Source of the DNA: Progne subis subis | Lineage: Eukaryota > Chordata > Aves > Passeriformes > Hirundinidae | NCBI GenBank assembly: GCA_022316685.1 | Contig: JAKJHU010000030.1 | Coordinates: forward strand, 8,210,860-8,274,859 | Direction: 5' to 3' | Length of the DNA: 64,000 nucleotides | In this document: positions 60,501 to 64,000 of the stretch, in pieces | Numbering within the stretch: the stretch's first letter is position 1 | How the letters are laid out: each line of letters opens with the position of its first letter | Made by a program: the position numbers and the translations under genes | Notes under the pieces: model-generated | Told to the model about the DNA's origin: nothing | The model's input: only the letters and a program-made list of their open reading frames with translations | Database searches by the model: none

Positions 60501-63500
60501 CTCAGACACATAGTGGTTCTGAGGGAGCTCTGCTCAGCTGCTATTTCAGCATCCACAGGACAGGTAACCAGGTCTCATTTCTGATAGCAAAATTTTGCTC
60601 ATCCTTTGCCTTGGCCACTTGAAATGTTTTGCTAGGTGGTGGCATATTTTCATATGCAACCTTCTGCTCTGAAGACAAAATCATGCAGTTTCTAACTCCT
60701 GCACTCTAACTTCTCTCTGCTTTACCTTTGCAATGAACATTCCTATTGTAAAGAATTTCTTAGCCCTTTAGGCTTTTTTAATATACACCATTGCTTTTAA
60801 AGATGCATTTTGTCTGTTATAAGAAATCTGGCATGTTGGAATTAGTGACAGAATTTTAAATATGGAGGTGATATGCTTTAAAACCTCAGCTGCAGTTTGC
60901 ATAAATTTAGATTTAAAATTATCAAAAATGTAATTGAAGGATAAAAACTGGCAATATCATAGCCTAGGAATTATGTTTCAGACTTTGGAAGGAAAATGGT
61001 TTGGCTAATTTTTAATTTTTTTTTTTTTTTCACATTCAGGAGCACTATTATTTTCTTACTTAATGGTTTCAGATGCTGTTAAATGAAAAAAAAAAAAAAA
61101 ATAAAATTCCTGTAGTAAGTGAATTTTGCAGGTGCTTTGTCCTGGGGTATCTCTTGGAGTTTTACAGTGTGACTCTTTGAAAGCAGCAGGTCACAAACCT
61201 TCGTAAAGTGGCTTCCAGCTAGCCAGGAGTGACAGCTGAAGTTGCTGTGTGACCACCCTGCCCTGCCCAGCATTTCACCATGCTGGGGGGGGGTTACAGC
61301 AGGGGACAGCACTCAGACATCCCTTTGGAAAAAATGTGTTGTATTGCATACAAAGAAGAAGAAAATGGATTTAGATCTTACAGGCCCAAGGACTAATAAT
61401 GGCTTGGCATGTTGAACTTATGTGGCCCAATCTTATTGAAGTATTGACTGGACTTTGTTACCACAACTGGAACTTTGCTGGGCACCCAAACTTGTGGGTT
61501 AGATTTGCTCTCAGCAGGAGCTCCCCATGGGCATCACCATCTCACATATTTATTATTTATTTATATATAAAAATATATTATTCTTACTGTTTTGGGCATG
61601 CATTTGGGTTAGCTATGAGCTTAATTATAAAGAGAAAAGCATTTTTTGATGGTGATCCTTAGAGAAAATTCTTGTCTTTTCCTTTCCCTACAGCTGAAGA
61701 AGTAAAACCTTCCATGTGAACCACACTGCCCTACTCAAGAGCCCAGTCCCATGCTGTGCTCACACCTCCAGTCACAGCAGCAAAGTGGCCGGAATTCTGG
61801 AATTTGTTGGAGTGAGAGCTCATCCATTGAAGACCAGCATTGCTCTTACAGGCACTCCATAGCAGCCAGGATCTCCATCCTGCCACAGACAAGGCAAATT
61901 TGATCAATAGGCATTTCAGCTGCTTCTACTGAAAAAAAATGCAACCAACCATGTGGTCCTGGGGTCTGAGGCTTCAGCACATTGAACTGGGATGTGGAAG
62001 TTATCTTGGAAAGCTGAGGTTGAGGCTATCCTTTACAGTCTCATATGTCTTGTAGCCACTCCCAGGAGCAACCAGATCTCCTTGGGGAATGGTAAAAATA
62101 ATCTAAATATGTAATTTATTTTAAAGACAGCCTATGATTTTAGATGTATGATTGGTTTCCTGCCTTTTACTTGTTTCACTAAAGATCAATTACATTTTTT
62201 TCTGCCCAAATCTTTTTTTCCAACAAAAATTTGCATGTCAAATTATCAAAAAAAAAAAAAAAAAATTTGGTGTTTTTGTTAAGACCATTAAGTGCCATTT
62301 AGTTTTTCTTTAAAAAAAAAAAAAAAAAATGCTGACTGGTACTCAAACACATTAATTCTTTACATCACATTACTTCACATTAATTTCTTAGATACATCTC
62401 TTTGGTTCCCTCCACCTCGTTTTAAATGGAGAAGCCTTTTGAAGCATATGTCAGGTTAGATGCTCTTTCTTGCTTACACAGTGTCATTGCAGTAACACCC
62501 AAGGCACTGGATGGTTGAGGTGCTTTCTGGAGCACTTTATACCACAGTAACATTTTGTGAAGACATCTGCATGTTGTCTGTGTTGGTAACATCCTGAGGC
62601 TGGGCCACACTCTTAGATGTGTCTTGATTTTGTTTTATTTTCAACTTGTCAAACATGAAAGAGAGGTAGGAGAAATGTTAGTCAAAGATGAAGGTTTTAC
62701 AGTATTTCTTATTCATTTGATGTCAAATAAGTTCTTTGCAGCATAACTGGAATGTCTTTGCACCCAGCTCTGAGAAGAGAACAGTGCATTTCCAAGTAAC
62801 ACATGGTTAGCTCTGCCAGCTTTACATGCAGCCTTTAGTCAGAGACGTATGTAATTTCTATTTTACAGCTGTCCAGACTCACTTTTGAAAAACCTAAGCC
62901 ATATACACCAGATGTTACTTAGTCCAGTGTGGTCTACCTTGGACCCATTCCAAACCTGCCTGCATATAATTTTCAGGTCCCAACAGTCCTGCAGTGCTAG
63001 AAGATAAAAAACTGACCGTAACTGTACCCTTTCATATTAGTTAGAGCTCAATTTAATTGTCTGAAACACTACCAGATATATAGTTCAATCAGTTCAATTC
63101 CACCTTAACATTAACTATTACCATATCTTTTTTTTTTTTTTTCTAATTTGAGACAGGTTTTGGTTTACTAGCTCTAAATTATGCAAAGTTCAAATCAATG
63201 ATTCATATAATTACCAAAATGGGATTTTTTTCTTAAATTTTAAATAAAGGAGTGCGATTATATGAGAAAGGCAATCCATGTATTGATATGATTTTATGTA
63301 CACATGGGTGGGGTATGTATATATGATTTGGAGTTGATATTTAAAAAATGTGATTTACAGACCTGCTAAGCAACTGGCAGTGCTGATGAAATCCTCTCAA
63401 GAAAGAAAGTTTCACAAATTTTTTGAGTCAGCCCTGTTTAAGCATTTGCATATAATCAAATGAATGCCGAAGTGCTTCCCTGAGGAAGCACTTTGAGTAA

Positions 63501-64000
63501 CCCAAAGATGGTTTCAAATCAGGGCTTACAGTGCCTGTAAACTTTCTTTCAGAGCCCTGGTTCTGACTGTAGCCTGACTCTGAAGAGCTATTTAGGTTTC
63601 TAGCCCCCTGTTGTGGGATTTTCATGCTTTGTAAGACTCAGCCCTTGCCCTGGAAGCATAAGGATAAGAAATAAGTTGTGTCGAGAGCCCCACTTTCTTT
63701 AGACAGTATTTTCAATGTATTGATTATTATCCCATATTACAACCATATTTTAATATTAAAAAAGATTGAAAGTTTAATCATTTGGTTATTTTGTAGTCAT
63801 TGCTGATTTTCTTAGTATTTTCCTTTATTGGTGTGAATTTTCTGCATATATTGACTGTGATGAATTTATTTCATTTGTCTTTCCTGAATTTTTTTATTTG
63901 TCTTACACAACTGCTCCCTTAGTTTTGGATCAGGAAAGAGTTCAGAGAAACAACAAACCAAGGAAAACATTAGTGAAAATCTGTAAAAAGTGATGACTGA
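51556..64000. other. Intergenic, no gene recognised
   Basis: 12.4 kb of mostly AT-rich sequence with scattered homopolymer runs: T/A at 54450-54490 and 54557-54570, T near 57403-57419 and 61018-61030, A near 61086-61101, 62249-62266 and 62311-62329, and T near 63129-63142. Open frames are short and resemble nothing known. In human the next gene on this side of EMC2 is TMEM74, far away; no part of it is recognised here. Confidence 0.65.

Overview
This is an AT-rich stretch of bird chromosome, almost certainly from a passerine. Coding exons are short and separated by long GT-AG introns. The identifying repeats are a CR1 LINE tail, a tRNA-Ile-derived SINE with a CR1-like tail (the TguSINE1 type known from songbirds), and two avian-type retroviral LTRs. 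There is no sign of bacterial, phage or viral gene organisation.

The window holds one complete protein-coding gene, EMC2 (subunit 2 of the ER membrane protein complex), on the + strand. Its start codon at 11329 sits in a CpG island. Eleven coding exons (11329-11368, 18455-18568, 19216-19280, 23386-23471, 26283-26340, 36824-36909, 37078-37137, 39551-39632, 40768-40878, 41757-41861, 47744-47830) join in frame, with canonical splice sites throughout, to 894 nt. That encodes 297 residues and a TAG stop, which is the length of the vertebrate protein. A short 3' UTR follows, with poly(A) signals at 48125 and 48206.

Upstream (1-10964) no gene is recognised. This part carries an orphan CpG island (about 4850-5410) beside a (GATA)n microsatellite, an LTR with TATA box and poly(A) signal (about 6267-6842), and a second, ERVL-like LTR (about 9614-10721) ending about 600 bp before the EMC2 start codon. 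The introns hold the CR1 copy (intron 3), the SINE (intron 5), and A/C-rich or G/T-rich low-complexity tracts, including a facing pair in intron 10. Downstream (48.3-64 kb) is intergenic DNA with no recognisable gene.

I did not find an undescribed gene system. The most useful second looks are a very strong decoy 3' splice site 51 nt upstream of EMC2 exon 4 (in frame, but adding an immediate stop), the LTR next to the EMC2 promoter, the orphan CpG island, and the recurring strand-asymmetric A/C tracts.
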